Shown: positions 1-11,481 of the stretch, one piece after another | Layout: each line of letters begins with the position of its first letter | Numbering within the stretch: position 1 is the first letter of the stretch | Assembly: GCA_025558075.1 (NCBI GenBank) | Contig: JAHLKF010000005.1 | Location: forward strand, 248,001 to 312,000 | DNA: 64,000 nt | From: Gaertneriomyces semiglobifer | Taxonomy: Eukaryota; Chytridiomycota; Chytridiomycetes; Spizellomycetales; Spizellomycetaceae | Reading direction: 5' to 3' | The notes under the pieces: model-generated | Told to the model about the DNA's origin: nothing | The model's input: the letters and a program-made list of their open reading frames with translations, nothing else | Database searches by the model: none | Translations under genes and position numbers: made by a program

Positions 1-239
1 GTCTACAGCAAACTTATCAACCTCATTTGTACCTTGTAAAACTGGGCTTTGACGTCTTTCTTGTGCGCATTCTTGGGAACATTGAGAACAGCGTAGTGAT
101 CTTGTTCTATTGTAGCGCTGGATCGAGGAGTGGTATGAAACCCCGAGCGACATGCTTCCCGGAGGATAGATGAATGCACCGACAATAGGCTTGGCCGTAG
201 CCGAGGGAGTATCCGCGAAGGGCGCCAAACGAATGCCAT
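1..239 (-). CDS. Mitochondrial J-domain (DnaJ-like) protein, 5' part only
   Basis: Only the N-terminus is inside the window; the gene runs off the left edge. The protein starts MAFVWRPSRILPRL, rich in Arg, Ser and Leu and free of acidic residues for about 30 residues, which looks like a mitochondrial targeting peptide. It then enters the first helix and turn of a J domain (HYAVLNVPKNAHKKDVKAQF, residues about 48-67). The HPD tripeptide that activates Hsp70 would lie beyond the edge. A donor-like AAG|GTACAA sits at 31-32, and the frame stops soon after, so an intron begins there. The only acceptor-like TAG in view is at 2-4 and would give an intron of about 30 nt, shorter than others here, so the true acceptor may lie outside. 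J-protein: fairly sure. Which one: unknown. Confidence 0.75.
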
Positions 240-990
240 TAAATAAGAGGTGTTGTTTCTTGTTGCGTTTGATGGGTTTTGTTTGGCAACCGGGCAAAGT
301 TTATACGTGGCACCTCACTATCATCACCTGTACAAAAGTTTCAATGTGAAGCAGGAATCATCGAATCAAGGATGACAGAGAATTATTCTGCCGCTAGCAA
401 TGGAACTGGGTCTCTTTTCTCTCTAGTTCTCTATTGCAACCTCAGCTGCTATATACCGCAACGACGACGACGGGTTGTAAACCGTTGCAAATGTCTGCGA
501 CGTGTGCGAGTACATCTGGACAAGTGAATAGCATGCACTGAGGCGGTTGGAGCTGAATGAACGACTGGACCTGCTCAGGTGCGCAAACGTCTCAGGTTGT
601 TCGTGCTTTCAATGAGCAATGATGTTGCGTATGAAAGTGACGGCGAGAACGTTGTCCCATTTTAGGAAGAGGGACGGTCACCGTTCTTCTCACAGTTTTC
701 CAGAAGCGACCAGCAATCAACCAATTGCGTGCGTTGGGTTGAAGTCTTTGCTATTCTAACTGAACAACGATCGTATTCGTGCGGGTCCACGCACGCCGGG
801 ATCAAGTTTTGAAGCACGTACGCAACTAATGACGGTAAGCATTTCGAAGCAAAAAGTTCAGGGGTCTTTGTTCTTGTACTCTCCTAAAATGACTACAAAC
901 CGCACATATCATTGTAATAAATCAAACCCAAAATGACTCACTAGCACCCTATGTATACCGCTAACTGTAGCTGCCGGTCTAACCTGGCCA
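240..990. other. Intergenic: J-protein promoter and SLA1 3' flank
   Basis: This 751-bp stretch separates the J-protein start codon from the SLA1 stop codon, both on the minus strand. The 82-codon plus-strand frame at 279-527 has no recognisable motif. A short GAC repeat lies near 463-475. I see no RNA gene or mobile element. Confidence 0.5.
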
Positions 991-3900
991 CTACCTGAAT
1001 CCACCCATGCCGTTCATGTTGCTCGCGTTACCTCCCATCATGCCGCCCGTGTTCAGTGGCATGCCTCCCATTCCACCCATCATGGGATTGGCGTTCATGT
1101 TATTCATCCCATTCATATTCATGGGCGCGGCTGTCATGCCTGCACCAGTCATACCTGGGTTCATATTCTGCATCCCCATTCCATAACCTCCTTGCATTCC
1201 TGGGTTCATAGCCATTCCGTTGGTGTTCATCGGCATACTAGACATGCCCATTCCCATCCCCATCCCCATGCCCATGTTGTTGGGCCCTAGGTTCATCATG
1301 CCCATATTGCTTGTCGGCATGTTGTGTCCATATCCTGTCATGCCCATCATATTAGCTCCTCCTGACGGGGTTTGCATAGGTGTCATATTCATGTTGCCAC
1401 TTGGAGTGGCGACCGGTCCTCGTGCCACGCCTTGCAAAAAGTTCCCACCCTGACCACCGAATCCCGGAGTACCAACGCCTGAAGTGTTCATGTTCATTCC
1501 ACCAACGTAATTTCCTTGCATAGATCCTGTGGCAGAAAGTGCCGGACTTCCAAGGCTCAGCCCACTCATTGCCGGGCTGGGTAAAGGTTGCATATTACCG
1601 GCGTATCCACCTGATGACTGAAGAGGCATAGAATTCTGAGGCGCCTGCGACACACTGAAAGACGATGCGTTCAGCGGATCAAGTCCTTTCAAAGCGGCGT
1701 ACTTGTCCTGAATGTGCGAAGGTCTTGGTCCACTACCCACAGGGACAAAACCAGAGCCAGATCCCATTCCTGAAGGTGTGGGCACAAGAGACGCCATGCT
1801 TGAGGGGCGTGCGGCAGGCATTGACTGCATTGGTGCTAATGATTGCATCGGCATCATGGGCCGCATCGGAGACATGCCGCCGAGTGGTTGCATCTGCATA
1901 CCCCCCATGGACTGCATTCCACTGGCCGAAGGCGTACCCACGGCGGGCGGTGACATCGTGTTCTGCCGGGAAACGGCCGCTTGCTGAGCTGCCAGCAATG
2001 CCTGCTTGGTCTGCTCTTGAAGCAAAGCCGCGTGCTTCGCTGTCTCCTGCGCTTTCATCAATGCAGCTTGGGCTTGCACTTGAGCGGTTAAGCGGGCCTG
2101 CTCTTGTGCTTTCTGCAAAGCTTCTTGAGCTTGCCGCAAAGCTTTCTGCGTCTCTTCGTGCTGCTTTTGAGCTATGTGCACTGATTGCGGTGGCGCTTGC
2201 GACGATCCTGCCGTCGACGTTGTTGGAGCTGTTGCTGTCGGAGTAGAAACAGCCCAAGGATCATGGCTCGCTCCATGTCCAACGGAGACGGATGACCTTG
2301 CAGAAGTCCGGCCGCTTTGTGGCGGAGATGTATATGGTGACCGATTTGATGCTTGATTGCTACTAGCTTGCAGAAGTCCCGCAGCTTGTTGTATTGCCTG
2401 TAAGTTGGGTGTCCCAATCCCACCGGATTTCGCTGTATTCCTTCGCGACCCCGGATAACTCTGCTCCGTGGCATTGCCACCCACTCGATTTAACTTCTGC
2501 AAATTGCTTTGCAAAGCTTCGTCTTCTCTACCTTGCACTGCTGCCAAAGAAACTGCCGGGATGGCCTGTGCTTTTCCAGCCTTCGTGATTCGCAGAATGT
2601 CGCCTTCGGCCACACCCAGGCCCCTCAGAAGAGATCGATCCATATCGGCCAAATGCGAGCGGTCCATTTTCTCTTGCACAAACTTTTGGGCATACATGGA
2701 CGAATCACCAGGTGCCACGCCCGCTTTGACCAAGAACTCTTTCCAGTTAAACCCATTATACGAAACGGGCCCCTCAGGTGCGTCTGGGACAGGTACATTG
2801 CGCGCGGCAGCCAAAATGTCATTTGTCACACCCAACCGCGGCGGGGGAACCGCCGCCTGCGCAGCGGGAGCTTGGATGTGTGAATGTCCTGGAAGCGATC
2901 GGATGAACTCCACATCCTTCGGATCTAACTTGCTGAGTGGAACGGCAATCTTCACACCATTGACTTTATGTAGATGTACTTTGCCGTCGCCAACATTCAA
3001 AAACTCGGCTTCAACTCTGAAGGAACCAGAACGATCTGTCCAAGTCCGAATCTTCGATAAATTAGGCTTGTCCGTCTCGGCCTTGGGCACATTCCGTACA
3101 GTACCATTTCCAGAACTCGCTGCGTGCGGAGTCGTCTGCGGAGGATGGTTTGGTTTCTCCGGTCGAGGTGCATGCATGTCCGGCCGTGGGGGCATCTTCG
3201 GTGGACCGGGAACACTTGGGGCAGGTCTTGTAGGAGCATGGGTAGGAACTTGCCTCGCGCTGGCTGAGGCTGTAGCCTGCGGAACGCGGCGCATTTCCTC
3301 TTCTGCTTTCCGTCTCTGCTCAGCTTCTTCTCTCGTCCGTCGTTCTTGCTCTTCCCTGCGTCTGCGCTGTTCTTCTTCTCGTTGGCGTGCCTCCTCCTGT
3401 TCACGGTGCTTTCTTTCCTGTTCCTGCCTTTGGCGCTCTAATTCCTCTTGTTGTCTTCTGTGGTTCTCCTCTTGCTGTCTACGTTGATTGTCCGCGTCCA
3501 CTATACGCGCGTCGACCTGCGAAGATGGGGTTCCCTGTTCATCGAGCCTACGCTTCAACTGCACATACGAGGCAGGTACCAAGCCTCCACCGCCACGCTT
3601 TGACACTAAGCGGACTTTCCACCACTCAGGATCTGAATCATCCAAAACCGCAAGGTTGTCGTTTTCCTTGATGGACAACTCATCGGCGCCTTGCGCTTCA
3701 TAATCATATAAAGCTACAGCAATCTTGGGCCCGCCATCGGATGCCGGGGCAGCCACCTGGGCAGGTAGCTGAAACTGCACGGTGGGTGGGACCTCGGTTT
3801 TCACTTCAGGTGGAGCGAAGCTTCGCGGGGGTTGTGGAGGAGGCTGCTGTGCCACTGCCTGTGCCCGGGGAGCGGGAATGGTAGATGCTGTCGGAAGAGC

Positions 3901-4974
3901 AGCTGGAGACATGGGCCCTCCTGCAGCGGCAAGTTTGCGCTACCCGCCTCGTTAGTAATAGAGCAGGGACATTAAATCATCAAGCCTTCAATTACCTTAT
4001 TCTGCATATTCTGCAAGCGCGCCAATAAACCCTGAATGTCAGCTTTATCCCCCTCAAACTGGTGCTCATCGCCTGCGATCTCCAATAATAGTCGCTTGCC
4101 CTTTTTTTCACTAATGCCCGTTACCTCTGCAAGTTCCCATCGTGCAATGATGTCTCTGTTGGCATCGTCCGAAACAAAGTAAATAATGAAGTCATCGGTA
4201 ACTCCCATTTGGCCCTTGGAACTGTTCTTTTTCTTTTTCTTGTCAATCTCGGTAATATTCCAATAAACAATATCTGTGGGCGCCAGGTTTTCAATAGACC
4301 CTTTTGAGCTAGACTTTCGGCTCTGGAAGCCAAGACCATCCAATGCGGACAAAAGTTGTTTCTTTTGTGCTTCGGGGTTCTTACCGTCGGCGACTGTGGC
4401 CTGTTGCTGTGGCTGAGGCTGAGGTTGCGGTGCCGGCGTTGAAACATGGTCTACAGGTGGTGCAGCTTCTTGCACTGGTACGTCGCCATCGGCCTCCACG
4501 TATGTCTTGGGAACAAGGCCAACTTGATTTTCATACTTTGCGAACCACCAATCCGGATCCGAAGTGTCATAAACAGTCAATGTGGCACCCTCGGGAAAGC
4601 TAAGCTCGTCGTCGGTTGCCGCATCGTAAGGGTAGATGGAAGTCGCACATACTATCGGCTCCAGCTTGAAAGCCACATATATATATAAGCTGACTAGGCC
4701 ATTTATCACTCGCAGGTATACCGATGCGACGTACCTCCTGTAAGTATGAGGTTGGGACCAGCCCTCGCTTTGCATCACCAAACGTATCCGCAGATTTTGG
4801 AACCGCTATCCACCACCCCTCGTCTTCTACATCCGTAACCAAGAGAATGTCGTTTTCTTGAAAAGACAACTCCTCCTCTGTTTGCGCCTCATAGGGCCAA
4901 AGAGCGTATGTCACGAATTTACACTGCATTTGTGACCAGGTGCTCTTCAGTGCTGTGACTTTGACCGTACCCAA
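991..4974 (-). CDS. SLA1: SLA1-type endocytic adaptor of the cortical actin patch
   Basis: Exons 4974-4735, 4664-3996 and 3939-991, all phase 0, give 1,285 aa. The 56-nt second intron has a perfect TACTAAC branch point. Order of domains: SH3-1 (about residues 17-80), SH3-2 (82-142), a PH-like region with a Lys run (175-300), SH3-3 (about 375-435), a long Arg/Glu/Gln coiled coil, SHD1 (about 600-650), a SAM-like SHD2 (about 700-757), a Gln/Ala-rich helix, and a Met/Gly/Asn-rich tail with (MG)n runs. In yeast, Sla1 links cargo NPFxD signals, clathrin and the Las17/Arp2/3 machinery at endocytic sites; the same role is inferred here. Met16 (position 4929) fits the family start better than Met1. 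The upstream exons would be missed by a single-ORF annotation. Confidence 0.93.
1015..1360 (-). repeat. Met/Gly/Asn-rich low-complexity repeats in SLA1
   Basis: Encodes about 115 residues dominated by Met, Gly and Asn, including an (MG)5 run near 1250-1275 (CCCATN repeats on the plus strand). Yeast Sla1 has a comparable Gln/Met/Gly/Thr repeat region that is prion-like and binds Pan1/End3. Confidence 0.75.
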
Positions 4975-5650
4975 ATCCTATCCTATCGGTGGAAGGAGCG
5001 CCGACCAAAGGATTGTACTGTTTGCGATCTCAGAACGATCTCTCTCTTTTCCGTCGTCGAACGCCTTTCATGTAAAACGGCAACGTTTAGCGCCTCAGTT
5101 GCAAGTGACGCGCAATGGGATACTCCAAGCGCCAAATACTTTGTATATAATAATGATAATATACGCCGCCGGCAACCCGAACGTTCTAATGACTTTGTGC
5201 AGAGGCTATCAACTTGCGTTCCCTACTTGTGCGCTATGTCTATGAGGTGTTTCCCGCTGTCCTTCCGCCTTGTGCTCTAGACTGCTCGATGGCAAGTTCA
5301 AAGATTCTATTTGTGTTAGCGCCTTGGAACGCGGGTTGATGCGAAGGACGCCGTCAACTTAAAGGGAGCAACGCACGACGGGTAGGAACAGATAGATATG
5401 TAGCTAGGAGCCAAATGTCAAATACAACATCCAGTTTGGGTCCACCCAGACGGACGATTAAGAGGATTAACAGGGTTTCAATCTAAGATTCATACGCCAA
5501 GGCTTGGTCCAGAAACCTGAAAACTTGAGAGTGGCAGAACGTATTGTAGAGGGCGTCACCAGGGAACCACTTGCTCAGCTCTTCGAACCGTCCTACGTAT
5601 GGTATGCGTGGCGTACAGATTCCTACAGATTCGGAAGAAACCTGCACTGA
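4975..5650. other. Intergenic: SLA1 promoter and phosphotransferase 3' flank
   Basis: This 676-bp region lies between two minus-strand genes. The plus-strand frame at 4940-5245 has no recognisable content. I see no clear TATA box, RNA gene or repeat. Confidence 0.45.
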
Positions 5651-7295
5651 TTAAGGTCTTACGGGGACCGGGCGGTACGGAATCCGGAGGCACGAAATCT
5701 TCAGGTGGGTACAGAAACGGTCAATCACCGCCAAGGCCCAGTGGAAGTATGAAACGGTCTGGTAAGCGAGGAAACCACACAGGTAAATGGCTTCTCCCGT
5801 GGGTGAAAGAATGGCGCCGCTGTAGAATAAGCGACAGTTTTAGATTACGCATGAGGATGTGTTTTTGGAGATCCCTTTGTGCTTACCCGGCAGTGAGGAA
5901 AGGGAGATTGATGAGAGTAGCGCCGATAAACATGGGTGTTAACATGGTCCAGTACGACGGATAGTCGGTGTGGGTAACGTGCGCCAAGATGATCGCCGTC
6001 TACAGAGGAAACGGTAAACAATTTGAAAGAAGCAATGCTCGAATGTAGTTCAAACTTACAGCGATCCGGCCGAACACAAGTCCCACCGTAATGACAAACG
6101 TAACCAGGTGATCATTTACAATGTTCGAGAACGGGGATCCTAGCCACAGGTAAATCGCAGCCATATAGGCGGCGAAGGGAATGATCTGTGCCATAGCCTC
6201 CGACACTTTGGTTCCTTTTGCCTTGCACGCTTCATAAACTCGATAGACACTCACGGGCACCTGAGTGAACGCCATCATGAAGAACATTGATCCAAGTATC
6301 ACATCCTTCAATGTGGAACTTTCAGGGAACATCCCAGCCAACGGAGGAAGGGCAGTCGCTACTTGCTGTGACCAGACAGCAGGACCAAAGATACCCGAAA
6401 TAATCAAGGTAATGCAGGCGATAATCAATCCTTCGGTGGGACCGTTGATGTAGCCAAGGTACAATGATCCGGTGTGGTAGTTTTCCCAAGTAGAAAAGAA
6501 AAACGGCACTGTGGTCAACGTGTGAAGAGACACAGTGTACCAGTTTAATCCAAACCCTAATCCAGCAGCTTGGACAAGGGCGCCAAATGAGCAGTTCAAC
6601 GAATCGACACCATGGTCAAAAAGTTCGCCCAAGGGAGACGAGCTGCCCGTGCGCCGTGCCTGTTTGCCATCGACATTGTCGAACGTAGAGTACAACCATA
6701 TACCCAAAGCAAAGCTGGCCGCCATAAAAACCCGTCAACGTTACACCATCAGAGTCAAAGATACAGACCTTGGCATACCTGAAGTAAATCCAAGACGGGC
6801 CGGCGGTCTCAAAATCTGGGGTGTAGATCAACGCAATGACTACATTCAAAAGCACAAAGGCAAATCCCAAGAGGGTGATCAAATTGGGCGCAATCCACAT
6901 GGGGAAGAGAGTGGTCGCGAATTCCCAATAGGGTCGCAGAACGTATCGCGATACAAAAGACTATTATGTGTGTCAGCAAGAATGCATTCGACAGAAGAAC
7001 AAGACATGAATTTCGGTACCTTGTCGATGGACGAGTATTTGTACAATCGCAAATTCCGAAGAGCATCGTCAGAGACATACTCTTCCTTGGACGGGAAGAA
7101 CATCTTTGCCAACCAAGATCTCTTTGCGGGATCTGATCGCCGTAAAGCAGCAGCGTCTCTGCTAAGATGAGCACTCTTGCGGGCAGGTCTTCGCCTCCTG
7201 TTGACGGCCGGAGAGGAGGAAAGGGCCGACGGTTTCTTTGAGGCGGCCAGCTTGACAACGATTCCGTCTGGGACCAGTCGTGTTACAATCCCCAA
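5651..7295 (-). CDS. CPT1: Choline/ethanolamine phosphotransferase (last step of the Kennedy pathway)
   Basis: Exons 7295-7020, 6960-6779, 6714-6060, 5999-5887 and 5819-5651 are phase-consistent. The protein transfers phosphocholine or phosphoethanolamine from the CDP-alcohol to diacylglycerol in the ER/Golgi membrane. The CDP-alcohol phosphotransferase signature DGx2ARx8Gx3Dx3D is complete and follows DNVDGKQARR. Several hydrophobic membrane segments follow, and the C-terminus (HWALAVIDRFC) is typical of the family. From the first ATG the protein is 464 aa; from Met65 (position 7103) it is 400 aa, close to the usual 390-400, so Met65 is the likelier start. The sequence cannot separate CPT1 from EPT1 activity. 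Confidence 0.9.
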
Positions 7296-8254
7296 CGGTC
7301 ACTCTTCGCACAACAACGGAGCGTCAGGAGAGAATCCACTTCTCACCCAGTAAATAACTCCTGCTGCTTCGGCCCACCCTCCTAATGTTCTTCAGCTCAC
7401 GGTCGTCGCCGTCGTCGTCGCCCAGCACGTCGCTCGTCGCTCGTCGCCGTCGTCGCAGCGGCCGCCAGAAATCGTCCGAGAAACCGGTCTCGCGTTATCG
7501 CTAAGGCAAGTTCAAAATTTGTCAAAGAATCGCGCAGAAATATCCTTTTTAGGAAATAAAGACGCGTCACCACGTGTCGTGCGTGCCACGCGCCCAAGCC
7601 GTGTCACACAGGCTGACACAGCGGCACAGCCGCGTTTATTTCACGTGAATGACAATTGTCACATGAAATTCACACGTGCTCTCACGATGCGTCGCAGACA
7701 GAAACAAGGCGACATCGCGACGACCAAGTTCTACCAACACGATGAACAGAACGCTTTGCGGGTCTTATGAGTAGATTAGGGGAATCCCCCGTCTCTCCAA
7801 TCACTGAGGTTAATCCTTGTAGCGCCCTGGTGTTTGCTGGTATGAGTCGAACTGGGATGCAGAGGCTTCTCTGCGCCCAAACACCGCCATAGGTTCTCGT
7901 CCATGCCATTCCTAGCCCTGGTAGGATGCAATTCTCTTGAAAAGTGCTGCCATCCTACACTCGTACGTCCGTCGTGCAGGCCGGGCGGTGTAAAAACCTA
8001 CTGTATTCGGCCGTTGAATTGGCTCAGTTGCAAGAACTTGTGAACACCGAGTAAAAGTCGTTTGTGTGCAGATCATGTTCCAAATTCCCACAGCTCTAAT
8101 GTCTACTACACATTGGTTCACTTCGGTTGCCAAACGGGCTAGGGAGCATCCACAAGCATTATAGCGAAGGCGATGACCTAGTATTGGCGATAGTTAAACC
8201 AATTGCACCGTGCTCACGCCGGCAGTTCACTAACAATTTGCGCTGGAAGAGAAC
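7296..8254. other. Intergenic with GTC/GAC trinucleotide tracts
   Basis: A 959-bp gap between the phosphotransferase start and the glutaredoxin stop (both minus). It carries an imperfect (GTC)n/(GAC)n tract at about 7402-7460. This reads as a poly-Arg tail in one frame (7397-7597), which I take as a repeat artefact. The rest is probably phosphotransferase promoter and glutaredoxin 3' flank. Confidence 0.5.
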
Positions 8255-8694
8255 TCACTGGCCGAGGAGCTGCTTGAGCTTGCCGCTGGATTGTGCTGCA
8301 TGCAAATCATCGGAGCCACCTAAAACATCGTACAATCAGCGATTGGACCGAAGCAATACGAAAAGCACAAACTCTCAACTAACCAACATGGGTACCGTTG
8401 ATGAAGATGTTGGGGACTGTTCTTTGACCGGTCTTCTCTTTGAGGTAGTCCTGGATTGCTTGTCCATCGTTGCGTGTGTCCAACTCCCAAGCGACGTACT
8501 TCACATTCAGCGAGTCCAGCAACCGTTTTGCCTTTTGGCAGTAAGGGCAGTAAGACTTGCTGAACACCTAAAACGTGCATATTGCTTTAGCATGGATGCC
8601 GGCTAACAGTTGTTGCGTGCTCCTGCAGAAGGTTCCTCACCATAACATGGTTCTCCTTGATAGCCTTTTCTACGAGATCTTTGGCGGCGGCCAT
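8255..8694 (-). CDS. GRX: Dithiol glutaredoxin
   Basis: Exons 8694-8641, 8567-8384 and 8319-8255 give exactly 100 aa, the usual size of a cytosolic class I glutaredoxin. The active site is CPYC (residues about 25-28, after VFSKSY). The glutathione-binding TVP motif (RTVPNIFING) and the GG(S)DDL motif near the C-terminus are present. The enzyme reduces protein disulfides and glutathione mixed disulfides with GSH. There is no targeting peptide, so it is probably cytosolic. It starts 144 bp from, and divergent to, the DNA-repair gene APN2. Confidence 0.95.
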
Positions 8695-8838
8695 AGCTGC
8701 TGGGTCTGGTGGTGTTCCGGATAGTAGGTTTGATAGTTGAGATCCCATCTGCGTTGAATGTCAGTGTTGATGTCACAATGCGCGCTTTGGAGCTTCAAAT
8801 TTCCTCAGCACATCTTGGGTACTTCTGGCACATGCAGA
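8695..8838. promoter_or_regulatory. Bidirectional promoter between glutaredoxin and APN2
   Basis: Only 144 bp separate the two start codons, so both promoters and 5' leaders must lie here or overlap. No TATA box is obvious. The pairing of a redox enzyme with an AP endonuclease invites an oxidative-stress element, but I cannot identify one with confidence. Confidence 0.55.
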
Positions 8839-11215
8839 ATGAAGATTGTAAGCTGGAATGTGAATGTAAGTGGAACCTCTCTCTCGCAGGTTGAAGGATG
8901 TTATCTCTGTGAACTGATATGCCATCTGCGAGCAGTCAATACGAACCCTGCGGGTATGGTTCTGCCATTTCTTCCAGTACGAACACTAGGTCATTTACAA
9001 AATATGACCGTTTTTTCGCCGGACGTAGCAATACTATCCATGGTGCGAGTATAAGAATTTTCAGTCCATCTTGGACGCCTTGGATGCAGGTTTGTATTTT
9101 GAGTGTGTCCACTCCACTAGCTATTTTCCCTCTAAATGCCAGTCTTCAGATATAATATGCTTTCAAGAAATGAAGATAACGAGAAGCAGTACGGATTCAG
9201 AGATGGCCCTTGTTCCGGGTTATGATGCCTTTCTTACTTATCCAAAGGTTTGTAAACTGGGTGGCCCGGAAAGACCATCCCAGCAGCACAGTAACGCATA
9301 CGGTTTATTCATGTCAGCGGCGGCACGGATATGCGGGCGTGACGACCTACGTACGAAGCGACATTACTCCAGTGGATGCCGAGGAAGGGCTTACCGGCGT
9401 GCTAGGCAAAGCATCTGGGCACAAGTCGAGTATTGGAGGCTGCGAAAACCTAATGGACGAGTTCACTCTCGCGGAACTTCAAGAGCTTGACAGCGAAGGG
9501 CGTGTGATTATCACCGACCACCGTCTGTTTATTTTGATCAATGTGAGTGGCGTTGCGTCATGTTGCATTTGAAACCAATGGGGTCTCATCGTGCAACCAG
9601 GTGTACTGCCCCGTTAGCGACCCTTCTGAAGAACGTGAGATGTTTCGCATGAGGTCCCTAACAATGGCGCATGAAAAAGCAAGAACTAGCGTCTAACTGA
9701 TTCGTCTGATAGAGCAGGTTCTACCGCGCTTTGCAAATGCGGGTGGAGGCGCTTGTGGCAGCTGGCCGTGAAGTTGTAGTGGTTGGCGATGTGAGGGCCA
9801 TATCTCATTGCACACTTGCGGAGAGAAATCGCATCATTAACCAATCATTTATTTCATATATGGCACCAGATCAACGTTTGTCATCAGGAAATTGATCACT
9901 GCGATCCCAAAAAAAGTATCCGGGAGCGGCAATTAACTTCCTTCGGCGATACTCCTTGCCGTCAGTGGCTCCATCAATTTCTGGTGCCAGAAGGACCTAT
10001 GGTGGATGTGTTTCGGCATTTGCACCCAACGGCGCAAAAGGCGTTTACTTGTTGGAATACGCTCCTGAACGCGCGGTATGTCACAATGGGCACAAAGCGA
10101 CGATGAAAGCATCCTTACACATCACAACTGTAGGCCAGTAAACTACGGTGGGGCAACGTTTTTAATAGGCTACAAACCATGTATGTTCAACTCATCACAA
10201 TGTAAAAGGCACCCGGATAGATTACACTTTGGCAACCCCGACCCTGCTGCCCTGGATCAAAGATAGTGCTGTAGAGGCTCAAGTAATGGGGAGTGACCAT
10301 TGTCCTGTGACGCTGCTTTTCGCCGACGTTCATCCGGAGACAGGTTGTGCTCTCCTTGACGAGTTGCGTGCTCCGGGTTTGGAAAGAGTGGAGCCACATC
10401 GTCTTTGCGCCAAGTATTGGGATGAATTCGCGGGAAAGCAGCAGAAGATCAAAAGCTTCTTTTTAAAGAAGTCCTCTGCTGCTGCCGAAGGCGCAGAGGA
10501 TGGTAGACCGCCGATCGTAGAGGTTCAGGAGTCAGTGGGGTCAGCGGTTGCACACGACACCTTGACCGCTGACCCTCCTTTGCCATCACTCCAGATGAAA
10601 GTTGGCCAGAGCGCCGCAACGCCCAAGAAGACACTTCTCCGGTCCGCACCGAAGTCTGACGCGAAGGCGAGAAAAGCGTCTTCAAAACCAGCAGAACGTG
10701 CGTCAGGGCAGAAATCACTGAGCGCATTTTTTGGAAAGCCGCAGGCAGAGGAGCAGCAGCCGCTGGCTGCGCCGACGTCTATTGCAACCCCGCCGACAAA
10801 ACCGGCCATCAAGGACGCTATAGAGAGTCTGCATGACGCAGGTTCACCGCATACGCTACCTCAAGCATCGAAACCGGAGCTGACCTCTTCACAAGATTCA
10901 GCTCGGGAGGAGTGGCGGTCCCTTTTGCGCCCTGCGCCAATTCCCAACTGCTATCATGGAGAGCCTGCGAAAGAATGGACTGTCAACAAACCCGGACCAA
11001 ATCGGGGAAGAATGTTCTATCTTTGCGCTCGGTCGGTGGGACCATCGTCAGAAAACGGTAACAGCGAGCGCGATAGCAGTGAGGCCCCTAAACGAAAAGT
11101 ATGGGGCAAGGAGGTAGGAGAATTCCGGTGCGATTTTTTTCAATGGAAAAAGGGTCCGAAACGGGGCGCGGATGGCCAGTTGAATGGAAACATCACGAAA
11201 AAACCTCGTCCGTAA
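8839..11215 (+). CDS. APN2: AP endonuclease 2 with two PIP boxes and a GRF zinc finger
   Basis: Ten exons: 8839-8865, 8936-8953, 9029-9089, 9150-9247, 9318-9542, 9601-9653, 9718-9790, 9870-10075, 10134-10147 and 10209-11215. All phases close, giving 593 aa. It is an exonuclease/endonuclease/phosphatase-fold enzyme cutting 5' of abasic sites and trimming 3' blocks. Visible family motifs are MKIVSWNVN, DIICFQEMK, GYAGVTTYVR, VVVVGDINVCH, NYGTRIDY and GSDHCPVTL. The tail has two PCNA-binding PIP boxes (QQKIKSFF and GQKSLSAFF) and a C-terminal Zf-GRF with CYH, C and CDFFQW ligands. Exon 2 (18 nt) and exon 9 (14 nt) are very small. The residue after NVN is Ser rather than the usual Gly. Nuclear. 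Confidence 0.93.
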
Positions 11216-11481
11216 CAAGTTGTGAAGTGAACTCGTGTATAGTAGGCGGCTGCAACATCCTGTACATACACCCAAGTTATATCGCACAGCTTTGCATTCA
11301 CATTCAGTGAGGGAGGGAGGAACATGCTTATTACCTACCTTCCGTTACCTATTCTATTACCCAAACTGCCTCCCTAGTTAGCACTCGTAACGGCGTTGAT
11401 GGTCTTCGCAACGGCAACGCGCGTCGCTCAGCGATTTTCAGTTTCCTCAGTTCGACACTCCGGCGTTTGCAGATCAGGGCG

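Noticed and set aside
2468..3487. A 339-codon plus-strand open frame
   Set aside because: It lies antisense to the SLA1 coiled coil; Cys/Ser/Leu-rich low-complexity content is what the reverse of Glu/Arg/Gln codons gives.
6535..7170. A 211-codon plus-strand frame
   Set aside because: It is antisense to the CPT1/EPT1 exons and spans two of its introns.
7840..7890. A possible tRNA T-arm (TTCGACT on the minus strand)
   Set aside because: The flanking stem bases do not pair and no acceptor or anticodon arm is found at the right spacing.
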